Below the pieces are notes generated by a model, which was not told the DNA's origin, searched no databases, and saw only the letters and a program-made list of their open reading frames with translations. The position numbers and the translations under genes are program-made. A stretch of 22,943 nucleotides of DNA from DATATB01 sp036268995 (GTDB lineage: Bacteria; Planctomycetota; Planctomycetia; Pirellulales; PNKZ01): assembly GCA_036268995.1 (NCBI GenBank), contig DATATB010000055.1, positions 1 to 22,943 on the forward strand. The letters run 5' to 3'. Below are positions 8,534-15,770 of this stretch, piece by piece (positions within the stretch are counted from its first letter, which is position 1; every line of letters begins with the position of its first letter).

Positions 8534-8890
8534 GGGCGCACCGCCAACAAGGCTCGCGAACGTCTTCGGGCCATCATGTCGTGGGCCTGGGAGCAAGAGA
8601 TCCTGGAGACCCTGCCGCGATTCCCAAAATCAAAACCGCAGCGTGACGTCGCCGGCCGGCATTATCTGACCAAGCCGGAAATCAATACGCTTTACTTCGC
8701 AACGCACAAGATGCGGCGGCCACGAGGCTGGCGTGGGGCAATCCCTGTCGGGCGATATTGGCGAGCGGCGCTGGTTCTCTTTTTCAACTACGGTTTTGAC
8801 ACGGGAATGAGAACATCGATGGCCGAAGACTGGTTGCTTGAAAACCGCACTTCAGCATTTGCTAATGGGCTCGTTTCTCGGCTGCGGTAG
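8529..8890 (+). pseudogene. Internal fragment of a tyrosine recombinase
   Basis: Bases 8529-8807 match 10701-10979 inside the full recombinase at 10500-11546 at roughly 85-90% by eye. They encode PGRTANKARERLRAIMSWAWEQEI...ALVLFFNYGFDTG. The match stops sharply after GACACGGGAA at 8807, and the frame then runs through unrelated sequence to 8890. Missing are the first 68 or so residues and the whole catalytic half, including the RHY tyrosine. An in-frame ATG at 8576 exists, but a functional recombinase is not possible. Differences are mostly at third codon positions, so this is a diverged paralogue rather than a very recent copy. Confidence 0.8.
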
Positions 8891-9020
8891 CGGGTTCGCC
8901 AATAGCGGCCGCAAAGTCACGCTCGGCATACTTGCTTCCTGGATCACCCTTTGACCCGACGTCAAACCACCATGAGATTTCGGTCGGCTTTGCGCGCCCC
9001 GGTGCGATCCCCATCCGCAT
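8862..9020 (-). CDS. Small hypothetical protein or gene remnant
   Basis: This is a 52-codon frame from the ATG at 9020 to the TAG at 8862. It includes KPTEISWWFDVGSKGDPG and AERDFAAAIGEPATAAEKR and has a protein-like, non-repetitive composition. Only a weak AGG precedes the ATG, and a stop codon sits directly before it. It could be the surviving 3' end of a longer gene or chance. It overlaps the tail of the recombinase fragment on the other strand. No family was recognised. Confidence 0.25.
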   Translation of the reverse strand: MRMGIAPGRAKPTEISWWFDVGSKGDPGSKYAERDFAAAIGEPATAAEKRAH

Positions 9021-9211
9021 TTAGCCTGGCAAATTCCCATCCGTGGCGCCCCGTTGTGCAGCGGGTGCCACTTCGTCGAGTTATCCTTCGAGGCGGGACG
9101 CCGAATTGTAGAGCGTCCCTCAAGATCTCGCGCATCGTGGAGGCTTTGCGCTGTCGAGCACGATGCGCGGTGGGCACGCCGGTTCGCGTAGGAAGGGCAT
9201 TGAAGCAGGGT
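9021..9211. other. Unassigned sequence left of the ISAs1 element
   Basis: Overlapping minus-strand frames are open here, but none has a credible start or domain. Before the ISAs1 element jumped in, this would have been the upstream region of the full-length recombinase. Confidence 0.3.
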
Positions 9212-9220
9212 CCGGCGGCC
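9212..9220 (+). repeat. Target-site duplication, left copy
   Basis: CCGGCGGCC directly abuts the left inverted repeat of the ISAs1 element and is repeated at the right end. A 9-bp duplication is in the range expected for this family. Confidence 0.9.
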
Positions 9221-10476
9221 CACGGCCATCGCATCTAAATCCTGTGCAGTATTTGGGGCGGCTTGAAAGAATCAAGGGGCTGGCTTGAATCCCTTCGTGG
9301 AGCACTCATTTCACGGAGGGATGGTTCATGTCGCAACGCCTAATGAAAGTCTTTGCCGCGTTTGAAAATCTTACCGAGCCGCGCATGGAGCGGACGCGCC
9401 GGCACGAGCTGCTGGACGTGCTCGTGGTGGCCCTCTGCGGCACCCTCGCCGGCGCTGATAGCTGGGCCGACATCGAACGCTTCGGCAACGAGCGGCTGGC
9501 GTGGCTGCGGACCTTCCTGCCACTGGTTAACGGCATTCCGTCGCACGACACGTTTGGCCGGGTGTTTTCCCTACTCGATCCAGCCAAACTCGTCGCCTGC
9601 GTTCAGCAGTGGCTGGTTGATCTGGGCCGTGAGATCGGAAAGCACATCGCCATCGATGGCAAGACCTTGCGTGGCTCGTGCGACCAAGCGGCCGGCAAGA
9701 ACCCGTTGCACCTGGTGAGTGCCTGGGCCTGCGAGTCCCGGCTGACGCTGGGTCAGGTTGCCACCGAGGCCAAGAGCAATGAAATCACGGCCATCCCGTT
9801 GCTCTTGGAATTGCTCGACTTGAAAGGCGCCACGGTCACGATCGACGCGATGGGCTGCCAAAAGGAGATTGCCGCGAAGATCGTCGCTCGCGGGGGCGAC
9901 TACCTCTTGGCGCTCAAAGACAATCATCCCAAGCTCTGCGAGGCGGTGAGCGCGAAGTTTAACACGGCGCTGGAGGCTGACGTTCCGCCTCGCGACATGC
10001 GACGGCACGTCACCGTGGAAACCAGCCACGGCCGGCAGCAGCGACGTGAGTATTTCGCCCTGCCGGCGCCGCGGAGTTTGCCCGGCTTTGCCGATTGGGC
10101 AAAGCTGGCGACGATCGTGATGGTGATCCGCATCACGCTGGTGAACGGCCGGGAAACGGGCGAAATCAGCTATTTTCTGTCGAGCCTGCCGCCCAAGGTG
10201 AAGACTTTGGCCCAACGCATCCGCCAGCACTGGAGCATCGAGAGTCAACTCCACTGGGTTTTAGATGTAACTTTTACCGAGGACGCCAGCCGCATTCGCA
10301 GGCGGCATGCGCCGCAGACCTCGGCTATGTTGCGACGCCTGGCAGTGTCCATCTTGTCGTCGGACACTTCCTTAAAAGATAGTTTGCGGGGCAAACGCTA
10401 CCGCACCTGCCTCTCGACCAACGTGCTCGAACGCATCCTCCTCGGTTTTACTGCGAAATAAGATGCGATGGCCGTG
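9221..10476 (+). mobile_element. ISAs1-family insertion sequence, complete
   Basis: CACGGCCATCGCATCT at 9221-9236 recurs perfectly inverted at 10461-10476. Inside is a single full-length ISAs1-type transposase. The 9-bp sequence CCGGCGGCC lies directly outside both ends (9212-9220 and 10477-10485), the expected target duplication. The element is 1256 bp and looks intact and fairly recent. Confidence 0.95.
9328..10461 (+). CDS. ISAs1-family DDE transposase
   Basis: This 377-residue transposase moves the surrounding element. The N-terminal DDE_Tnp_1-associated region (about 8-95) includes the conserved HDTFGRVF segment. The catalytic residues are visible as Asp110 in AIDGKTLRGS, Asp173 in TIDAMGCQ and Glu305 in HWSIESQLHW, followed by VLDVTFTEDASR, the hallmark of ISAs1/H-repeat transposases. 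Length is normal and no frame break is seen. GGAGGG (9315-9320) stands 7 bases before the ATG. It reads in the same direction as the downstream recombinase, so transcription from the IS could enter that gene. The stop codon overlaps the first base of the right inverted repeat. Confidence 0.95.
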   Translation: MSQRLMKVFAAFENLTEPRMERTRRHELLDVLVVALCGTLAGADSWADIERFGNERLAWLRTFLPLVNGIPSHDTFGRVFSLLDPAKLVACVQQWLVDLGREIGKHIAIDGKTLRGSCDQAAGKNPLHLVSAWACESRLTLGQVATEAKSNEITAIPLLLELLDLKGATVTIDAMGCQKEIAAKIVARGGDYLLALKDNHPKLCEAVSAKFNTALEADVPPRDMRRHVTVETSHGRQQRREYFALPAPRSLPGFADWAKLATIVMVIRITLVNGRETGEISYFLSSLPPKVKTLAQRIRQHWSIESQLHWVLDVTFTEDASRIRRRHAPQTSAMLRRLAVSILSSDTSLKDSLRGKRYRTCLSTNVLERILLGFTAK

Positions 10477-10485
10477 CCGGCGGCC
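10477..10485 (+). repeat. Target-site duplication, right copy
   Basis: CCGGCGGCC directly follows the right inverted repeat. Two bases later comes the AGGAG ribosome site of the recombinase gene, so the insertion separated that gene from its native upstream sequence but left its translation signals intact. Confidence 0.9.
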
Positions 10486-10499
10486 CAGGAGTCCTTTCA

Positions 10500-11546
10500 A
10501 TGTCGACCACCTTGGCTTCAGCGATCGCGAAGTACCTGGCCGCCGGGAACCTCGCCCGTGGAACGAAGGACGAGTATCAAACCACGCTCAGGAAATGGAC
10601 CGAATGGGGAGGCGGAGTTCCGATCGAAGATCTCAGCCGCCGAGACATTCGCGGGTTCCTCGATTGGGTTCATGAGCGAGCCGTGGCCAGCGAGGGCACC
10701 AATCCAGGTCGGACTGCTAACAAAGCTCGCGAACATCTCCGGGCGCTCATGTCGTGGGCCTGGGAGCAAGAGATCATCGACACCCTACCGCGATTCCCGA
10801 AATCGAGGCCGCAACGTGATGTCGCAGGCCGGCATTATCTGACCAAGCCGGAGATCAACGCGCTCTACTTTGCGACGCACAAGATGCGGCGGCCACGAGG
10901 CTGGCGCGGGGCAATTCCAGTGGGGCGTTACTGGCGATCAGCGCTGGTCCTCTTTTTCAACTATGGTTTCGACACGGGAACCGTTTGGAAGTCAGCGCCG
11001 TTCCACGAGCCAATCCTTTGGCGACACGTATCCTGGGGACGCCAGTCGCCTGACCGGAATCTAAAGGAAAACTCGCGCTGGGGATGGCTCTTCTACCGGC
11101 GGGTAAAGACCGGAAAGGCGTTTTATAGGCCGATGAACCAGGTCGTGCATGCCCATATCAAGTCGCTCATGCCCGAGAACCCGGAGCCTGACCTCCCAGT
11201 GTTCCTCGGGGGCAGCTGTCGTCCGAATGCTCGGTTTGAAGCGCTTTGTCGGCTGGCAGGCATCAGGCCGAGGACAAACGCTGAGACCGGCGCTGATGAG
11301 GCATGGGAGCTGAAGGATCTTCGGAGGACATGCGCGACCTACTTCGACGAGCACCTGCCAGAATCGGCCATTGAAATCCTAGGCCATTCAGTCGCCGGGA
11401 TCACTTACCGCCACTACGCGCACCGAGCCCCGCTGGCCTTCAAGGCGATCATGACCCTACCGCAGCCAAGCGCTTTTTCGGCGCTCGTTCGCGGCTATGA
11501 CGGCGAGTGCCCCTGCTGCCGGCGGCCTTTCGCTGAAGTTTCGTGA
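10500..11546 (+). CDS. Tyrosine recombinase / integrase-like protein
   Basis: This 348-residue phage-integrase-fold protein has a SAM-like core-binding domain (about 1-105) and a catalytic domain (about 115-320). Visible motifs are KTGK (203-206, the beta-hairpin Lys), LKDLRRTCAT with Arg275, LGHS with His296, and TYRHY with the nucleophile candidate Tyr306. The usual box I Arg (TGLRxSE) is not seen: the aligned stretch is NYGFDTGTVW, with Asp at the Arg position. The His of HxLR is Lys272. The protein ends with a small CPCC cluster (337-340). AGGAG (10487-10491) lies 8 bases before the ATG. The ISAs1 element sits just upstream, and a fragment of a paralogue lies about 1.7 kb away. It is probably a mobile-element or site-specific recombinase of a planctomycete-enriched group; partner sites are unknown. 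Confidence 0.85.
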   Translation: MSTTLASAIAKYLAAGNLARGTKDEYQTTLRKWTEWGGGVPIEDLSRRDIRGFLDWVHERAVASEGTNPGRTANKAREHLRALMSWAWEQEIIDTLPRFPKSRPQRDVAGRHYLTKPEINALYFATHKMRRPRGWRGAIPVGRYWRSALVLFFNYGFDTGTVWKSAPFHEPILWRHVSWGRQSPDRNLKENSRWGWLFYRRVKTGKAFYRPMNQVVHAHIKSLMPENPEPDLPVFLGGSCRPNARFEALCRLAGIRPRTNAETGADEAWELKDLRRTCATYFDEHLPESAIEILGHSVAGITYRHYAHRAPLAFKAIMTLPQPSAFSALVRGYDGECPCCRRPFAEVS

Positions 11547-12046
11547 GCATGTCGATGTGACCGACGCAGATTGGGCGTCCGGGGCAGGTCCAATGCCTGG
11601 AAGAAGGCTGTCGCAGAGCATTTCAAAGACCTAACGCGGAATCTCACCGATCACGCTGCCGGTGCGGCCTCTTGACGGGAGCGGCCTTTCAAAAGTTCGA
11701 CCTGCGTTGGCCCCCCGACCGGCCGCTTGCCGAGGCACATCACTGGGTCTTCCGTGTAGCCGACTGCTGTCCGTCGCGCTCAACTTTAATCGTAAGCTGA
11801 GAGTGCTTCGGCACAGCAGGGCGTCCGCCCGTATCGGCGTCCTGCCTGAATGACTCCTTAAGCCCGTGAGGTCACCATCGCGCTGGTGCGGAAGCGAGAA
11901 CACCGATTGCCTTGCACGTCCTGCTGACCCGCGTATTGTGTGAATGGAGGTGCGATGCCCACTAGGTCATCGCCGCCCAGTTCGACGATTGACCCGCACC
12001 GTCATTGCTGCCAAGCCTGACCGTTTAATTCCGAAAGTGACAAACA
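11547..12046. other. Intergenic region after the recombinase
   Basis: No convincing protein gene was found. A 21-codon frame at 11955-12020 (+) has an excellent GGAGGTG ribosome site, but its peptide (MPTRSSPPSSTIDPHRHCCQA) is featureless. It may be a leader or the start of a lost gene. No attachment site or RNA gene was recognised. Confidence 0.35.
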
Positions 12047-12694
12047 TCAGCCGCGCCATTCATCAATCGCTTCAGCTTTGGAGACCAAGTCGAGTCGAAA
12101 CAGCTTTGTCTTGCGGTGGATCGAGGATCTGCCAATCAGTATCCATGTCCCGCCTTGCCAGTAAAGGCGTTCGGGCGTTACTTTGGTTGTGAAATCTACG
12201 CCTGTATCTGTAAGGCGGCCGTACAGCCGAATTTGCAGTCCCTTGCGTATCGCGGTGACGACGCTTTTGAACGCCTGCTCGTTCACGGTTGACGAAGGGG
12301 CGCGCACTGCAGACCGCATGCAAAGTTCGATGAGTCGGCGCAATTCATTACGTTGTGTCGGCGCAGTACGGCGAATGATGTTGCCGATGGCTCCCTGAAT
12401 TGCAGTCGAGAGCGGCTCAGTGTTTCGAAATTGAGTAGCGACCAAAAGGAGCGCGACGACCTCATCTTCACGGAGCGGTAGCGACTGGCCATTGTCAACG
12501 CCTACGACTTCATAACCTCCACTTTCCCGCGTCGCAATTGGTATGCCAGCAGTTTGTAATGCCTTCACGTCGCGAATGATCGTTCTGCGACTGACATGAT
12601 AGGACTCAGCTATTTGGCGCACAGTCAAACGTACACCAGACTCAATTAATGAGTTGAGCTGAAGCAAGCGAGCCAGCCGATCCGAGGTCGCCAT
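12047..12694 (-). CDS. WYL-domain transcription regulator
   Basis: This 215-residue regulator has an N-terminal HTH_11/DeoR-like winged helix (about 5-60, with LTVRQIAESYHVSRRTIIRDVKAL at 23-46) and a WYL-type ligand-sensing domain (about 140-212: TPERLYWQGGTWILIGRS..., then KLFRLDLV). Such proteins usually repress or activate nearby genes in response to a ligand, often nucleic acid. The canonical Trp-Tyr-Leu reads Trp-Ile-Leu here. It is shorter than the usual 300 or more residues because the C-terminal WCX extension is absent; it stops right after the FRLD segment (EWRG*). I chose the ATG at 12694 because family members start at this point, although its ribosome site is weak; an ATG at 12733 is the alternative. 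It stands alone, divergent from the small gene at 12939. Confidence 0.8.
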   Translation of the reverse strand: MATSDRLARLLQLNSLIESGVRLTVRQIAESYHVSRRTIIRDVKALQTAGIPIATRESGGYEVVGVDNGQSLPLREDEVVALLLVATQFRNTEPLSTAIQGAIGNIIRRTAPTQRNELRRLIELCMRSAVRAPSSTVNEQAFKSVVTAIRKGLQIRLYGRLTDTGVDFTTKVTPERLYWQGGTWILIGRSSIHRKTKLFRLDLVSKAEAIDEWRG

Positions 12695-12873
12695 TAGGTT
12701 ACCCGCCGGGGAGTAACTACAGAGCGATTCCATCCGTCGCCGTAATCGCGAAATCCACGGCTAGCGGGACATGAAAAACTTGTATTTCGAAGAAAAGGGT
12801 GCCACGCGGGTGTAGGCCGCTCTCTAGCTGTGGGGTATTTACCTCAAGATACGGCCGTTTTTATGGCACTTGC

Positions 12874-12902
12874 TTTTCAGGCTTGCGTACGATTGTTACA
12901 AT
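12874..12902 (+). promoter_or_regulatory. Possible promoter of the 90-aa gene
   Basis: TTTTCA at 12874-12879 and TACAAT at 12897-12902 are separated by 17 bases and lie 37 bases before the ATG at 12939. The -10 match is good and the -35 match is weak. Confidence 0.3.
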
Positions 12903-12938
12903 CCGACCGATGTACGATTTGGCCAGGAGGGTTATCAG

Positions 12939-13211
12939 ATGTCGCGAGTCGCCATGGCGCGCGCTTTCGTAAAGGGGCAGCTTACGGCCTACCTGATCAG
13001 CCGATCGCTGCACCGTATTCAGCACCAAGAGGAACTTGAGCAGAATCTGTTGGCGATCTGTCGGGATGTTCAAAACGGAAGCAACCGGCGGGCCGTGCTA
13101 AGCCTATCGGCAGGTGGGCAACGCTTCGGGCTGTCACTCAAAGAGTATGCGGACTTTATCGAGGACGTCGTCGGATTCGGTGAGGAATTACGTCGGCCAC
13201 CCAATCGATAG
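12939..13211 (+). CDS. Hypothetical 90-aa protein
   Basis: This is a small protein with no recognised domain. The start is fixed by AGGAGG (12925-12930), 8 bases before the ATG at 12939. An upstream in-frame ATG at 12870 lacks a ribosome site and lies in the likely promoter. The sequence looks like a folded soluble protein: a basic helix-prone first half (MSRVAMARAFVKGQLTAYLI and on to HQEELEQNLLAIC), then RAVLSLSAGGQRFGLSLKEYADFIEDVVGFGEE. There is no signal peptide, membrane segment or cysteine cluster. It is divergent from the WYL regulator, so the two may share control. That is context only, and the function is unknown. Confidence 0.6.
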   Translation: MSRVAMARAFVKGQLTAYLISRSLHRIQHQEELEQNLLAICRDVQNGSNRRAVLSLSAGGQRFGLSLKEYADFIEDVVGFGEELRRPPNR

Positions 13212-13707
13212 GGCAAGTATCGTGTGCGCTCTCGTCCGAGATCATGCGAAGCTGTTTGCTCGCAAGGAGGACGTTCTTATCGGCGAGCAAGACGGTTCGC
13301 TATTCCGCGTGCTCGTGATTGGCTGCGCGCGATGAGCCTGCAAGGGCCGTATTGTCTTTTGACCGCCGAGGTAGCGATACTAGGAGGCGCCCAATCATCC
13401 GTCGCATGCGATCTGTGCTGACTCGGCCACCGGCAAATCCGCCCTTCAACATTCGCGAGACAATTCGCGGAGTTGCAATGCTCATAGGACGACGAATAGC
13501 GCGCTGGACGATAAGCGTAGCCCGTTCAAAATCGCTCAAGCGCATTTCACGGGTACTCACGGATTCGAAAACGCTTTGTGTGCGGCCCACGGTTCCGCGG
13601 CGGCGCGCATCGTATCATTGTTTGATTCAGCTTCGACAATATGGAAGAGTGAGAATCAAGCGAGGGCAATTCAATCGCTTGACAAGGTAAGGCACGCGGT
13701 GCGCCAA
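13212..13707. other. Intergenic stretch, no supportable gene
   Basis: Open frames of up to about 120 codons exist on both strands, but none has a ribosome site, a domain or convincing composition. It lies between the small plus-strand gene and the downstream end of the minus-strand operon. Confidence 0.35.
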
Positions 13708-13724
13708 GCCCGATGCGATCGGGC
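13708..13724 (-). terminator. Hairpin after the minus-strand operon
   Basis: GCCCGAT (13708-13714) pairs perfectly with ATCGGGC (13718-13724) around a 3-base loop. On the minus strand it begins 5 bases after the last stop codon of the four-gene run. Only TT follows, so it is not a textbook intrinsic terminator, but its position fits a 3' end structure. Confidence 0.4.
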
Positions 13725-13729
13725 GTGAA

Positions 13730-15754
13730 CTAGGACGCCAGCGCGATATGTCGTAGCGTAGGCCGAACGTATTGTGCCGCAATGGTTATCTGCGTCTCCG
13801 AGATGGTAAGCGGCAGGAAATGGGCCAGCTTGCGGATTTCTTCCACCGGGTCAGTTAGCAGAGCATGGTAATTCACCGAATGGATCTTAAGCTCTGGCCG
13901 TGAAAGAAGTCGGAGCTTTTCGTCCCATAAATATCGCTGCACGGCCTCCAGCTGTGCATTGGTGTGACTGCGGCCATCCCGACGAATCAAGGATGCGACC
14001 GATTCGCTAAGCGGCCGCTCACAGTGCACAATGTAAAGTGAAGGGCCGCATACCCGAAGAAGCATCTCTCCCATCGCCAACAGATGCGGGTACTTTCCGC
14101 CAGCAATCGTGGTGCGACTGGCGGCTTCGCTCGATTTTGCCCGAATCCATTCTGCTAGTAGTGTAGTGGTCGCGAGTTCGTCCATACACTTGTGGATTTC
14201 GGGGAATGGCATGTACCTTTCGCAAATCGACGCCAAGCCTTCAGCCTCGTAACCACCATCGGCTTCGCATCCGACAAAGCGGTTGCCCATGTGCAGCCCC
14301 AACCGATGCAGGATGCCCGCAACGCAACTAGAACCGCTACGGTGTAGTCCAAGGCAGGCAATAAAGGGAGCTGTCGCAGAAGAATTAGATGATTGCGTGG
14401 TCAGCCGTTCGGAGTGAATAGGAATTGGAATGGGTTGAGGACGTTGCGCCATGACCCACTTGCTGGCAAAGTCCGTGGCTTTGCGGCGTTGGTGATCGGA
14501 CGGCGAGTAATGCAATGCGCGGCAGATTCGGTCCAATTCTAGATCAGGCCTGGCAACTAAGCTCTCGTACGAGATCCGCATGTGCGGAGGGGAGAATTCT
14601 CGCAGAAAAGCATCCCGCTTCTCGACCATGTGTGGCAGAATGGAGTGAACGGCCTCTCGCGGCCAGTTCCAATCGGCTCGAATGACGGACTCGATCGAAT
14701 CTTCCACGGCGCGATCTACCACGAGAAAGAACGGGCGATTCCACGCTTCCAATAGCTCGGGACCCAACAAGCAGTTTATCGGATGGTTTCCACCTGCAAA
14801 TCTCGAATGGCCCCGAAGTTGATTGCAACGCTCGCCGGCCCATTTTCGAAGTAAGGCCGTACGGTCTTCGCGGCAGGAGTCTTCAGCCAGCCAAGGCTCT
14901 CGGTACATCGCCCGGCAAAGTAATCCCAATCCCTCTGCCTCGTGGCAACCAAACGGGTCCCCGGCTGTGTTGGGCGCAAATGCGCTTCCCATGCTGATGC
15001 CCGCATGGTGCAGCATGCCCGCCACGCAACTCGTGCCTGAGCAGTAGGGCCCAACGACCGCTACCATCGCCAAGTCAACTGGCGGCCGGGTCAGTGCCTC
15101 GGCGCCAGAAAATTCCAAGCTCGGCCATTCTTTCCCATTCACGTCACTGTGGCCACCAGCTTGGTTTACTAGCCAATACCGTGGCACGTAGAGGCCGCGT
15201 TCCATTGCGGCATGAAGCTCGCCTAACTGGTGATCGATATGGTGCTCGGCCGTCCAAGATGTGAACGCGTTGAGATGCCGATAGGCGAGCTCCATGGTGG
15301 GGCGACCACGCAGACCGAAGCAATGCGTGCGGTTGACGTTAAAAGGCCGGTAAACCCAGTCGTTAATCCGCCGCGGCAACCGGACATTCTGCTTCAAGTG
15401 TTCTCCACCGAGGTAAACGAAACTCCAATCATCAGGAAGATGAGAAAAGAACTCTTCCACCTTCTCGCGGAAGTCCGGGACGAAGATCGCGTCGTCTTCG
15501 AGCAACAGTACACTTTCGATTCTTTTGTTGAGGCAGTCTTCCAATATCGAGAGGTGCGAACGATAGCAACCCCAGGCACCGGGTCCACTGCGCCACCATG
15601 CAGGCGGTGGTGCAAGGCGGCCGTCGACTGCCCGTACACGAATCGGCTCTGCGAATGGCCAGTCTCTCGGAAGTCGCGACCGAAACGCTTGCCAGCGGTC
15701 AGGACGGCTCGCGAGAGTTAAACAATAAACTAGCTCGAACAAATTGGATTGCAT
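13730..15754 (-). CDS. GT25 glycosyltransferase fused to two sulfotransferase-like domains
   Basis: This 674-residue three-part enzyme starts with a GT25-type glycosyltransferase (about 1-215): YCLTLASRPDR, the AWGCYRSHLSILEDCL helix, then LLLEDDAIF with the metal-binding LEDD at 85-88. Two sulfotransferase-like domains follow. The first has the PAPS-phosphate loop GPYCSGTSCVAGML at 235-248, the second GLHRSGSSCVAGIL at 469-482. Each is followed by a (Y/H)EAEGL motif and a later Arg/Ser segment (DRAVEDSIESVIR; CERPLSESVASLIRR). The likely role is adding a sugar and sulfate to a glycan or glycoprotein. The ATG at 15754 has AGGA about 8 bases before it; longer starts overlap the upstream gene. 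It lies 16 bases after the repeat protein, so co-transcription is likely. The substrate is inferred, not seen. Confidence 0.85.
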   Translation of the reverse strand: MQSNLFELVYCLTLASRPDRWQAFRSRLPRDWPFAEPIRVRAVDGRLAPPPAWWRSGPGAWGCYRSHLSILEDCLNKRIESVLLLEDDAIFVPDFREKVEEFFSHLPDDWSFVYLGGEHLKQNVRLPRRINDWVYRPFNVNRTHCFGLRGRPTMELAYRHLNAFTSWTAEHHIDHQLGELHAAMERGLYVPRYWLVNQAGGHSDVNGKEWPSLEFSGAEALTRPPVDLAMVAVVGPYCSGTSCVAGMLHHAGISMGSAFAPNTAGDPFGCHEAEGLGLLCRAMYREPWLAEDSCREDRTALLRKWAGERCNQLRGHSRFAGGNHPINCLLGPELLEAWNRPFFLVVDRAVEDSIESVIRADWNWPREAVHSILPHMVEKRDAFLREFSPPHMRISYESLVARPDLELDRICRALHYSPSDHQRRKATDFASKWVMAQRPQPIPIPIHSERLTTQSSNSSATAPFIACLGLHRSGSSCVAGILHRLGLHMGNRFVGCEADGGYEAEGLASICERYMPFPEIHKCMDELATTTLLAEWIRAKSSEAASRTTIAGGKYPHLLAMGEMLLRVCGPSLYIVHCERPLSESVASLIRRDGRSHTNAQLEAVQRYLWDEKLRLLSRPELKIHSVNYHALLTDPVEEIRKLAHFLPLTISETQITIAAQYVRPTLRHIALAS

Positions 15755-15770
15755 CGTAATGATCCTACGA

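Noticed and set aside
11955..12020. 21-codon frame with a strong GGAGGTG site
   Set aside because: Too short and featureless to call as a gene. It is recorded only in the intergenic entry.
13300..13590. Minus-strand 96-codon frame
   Set aside because: It has no ribosome site, no domain and a basic low-information composition.
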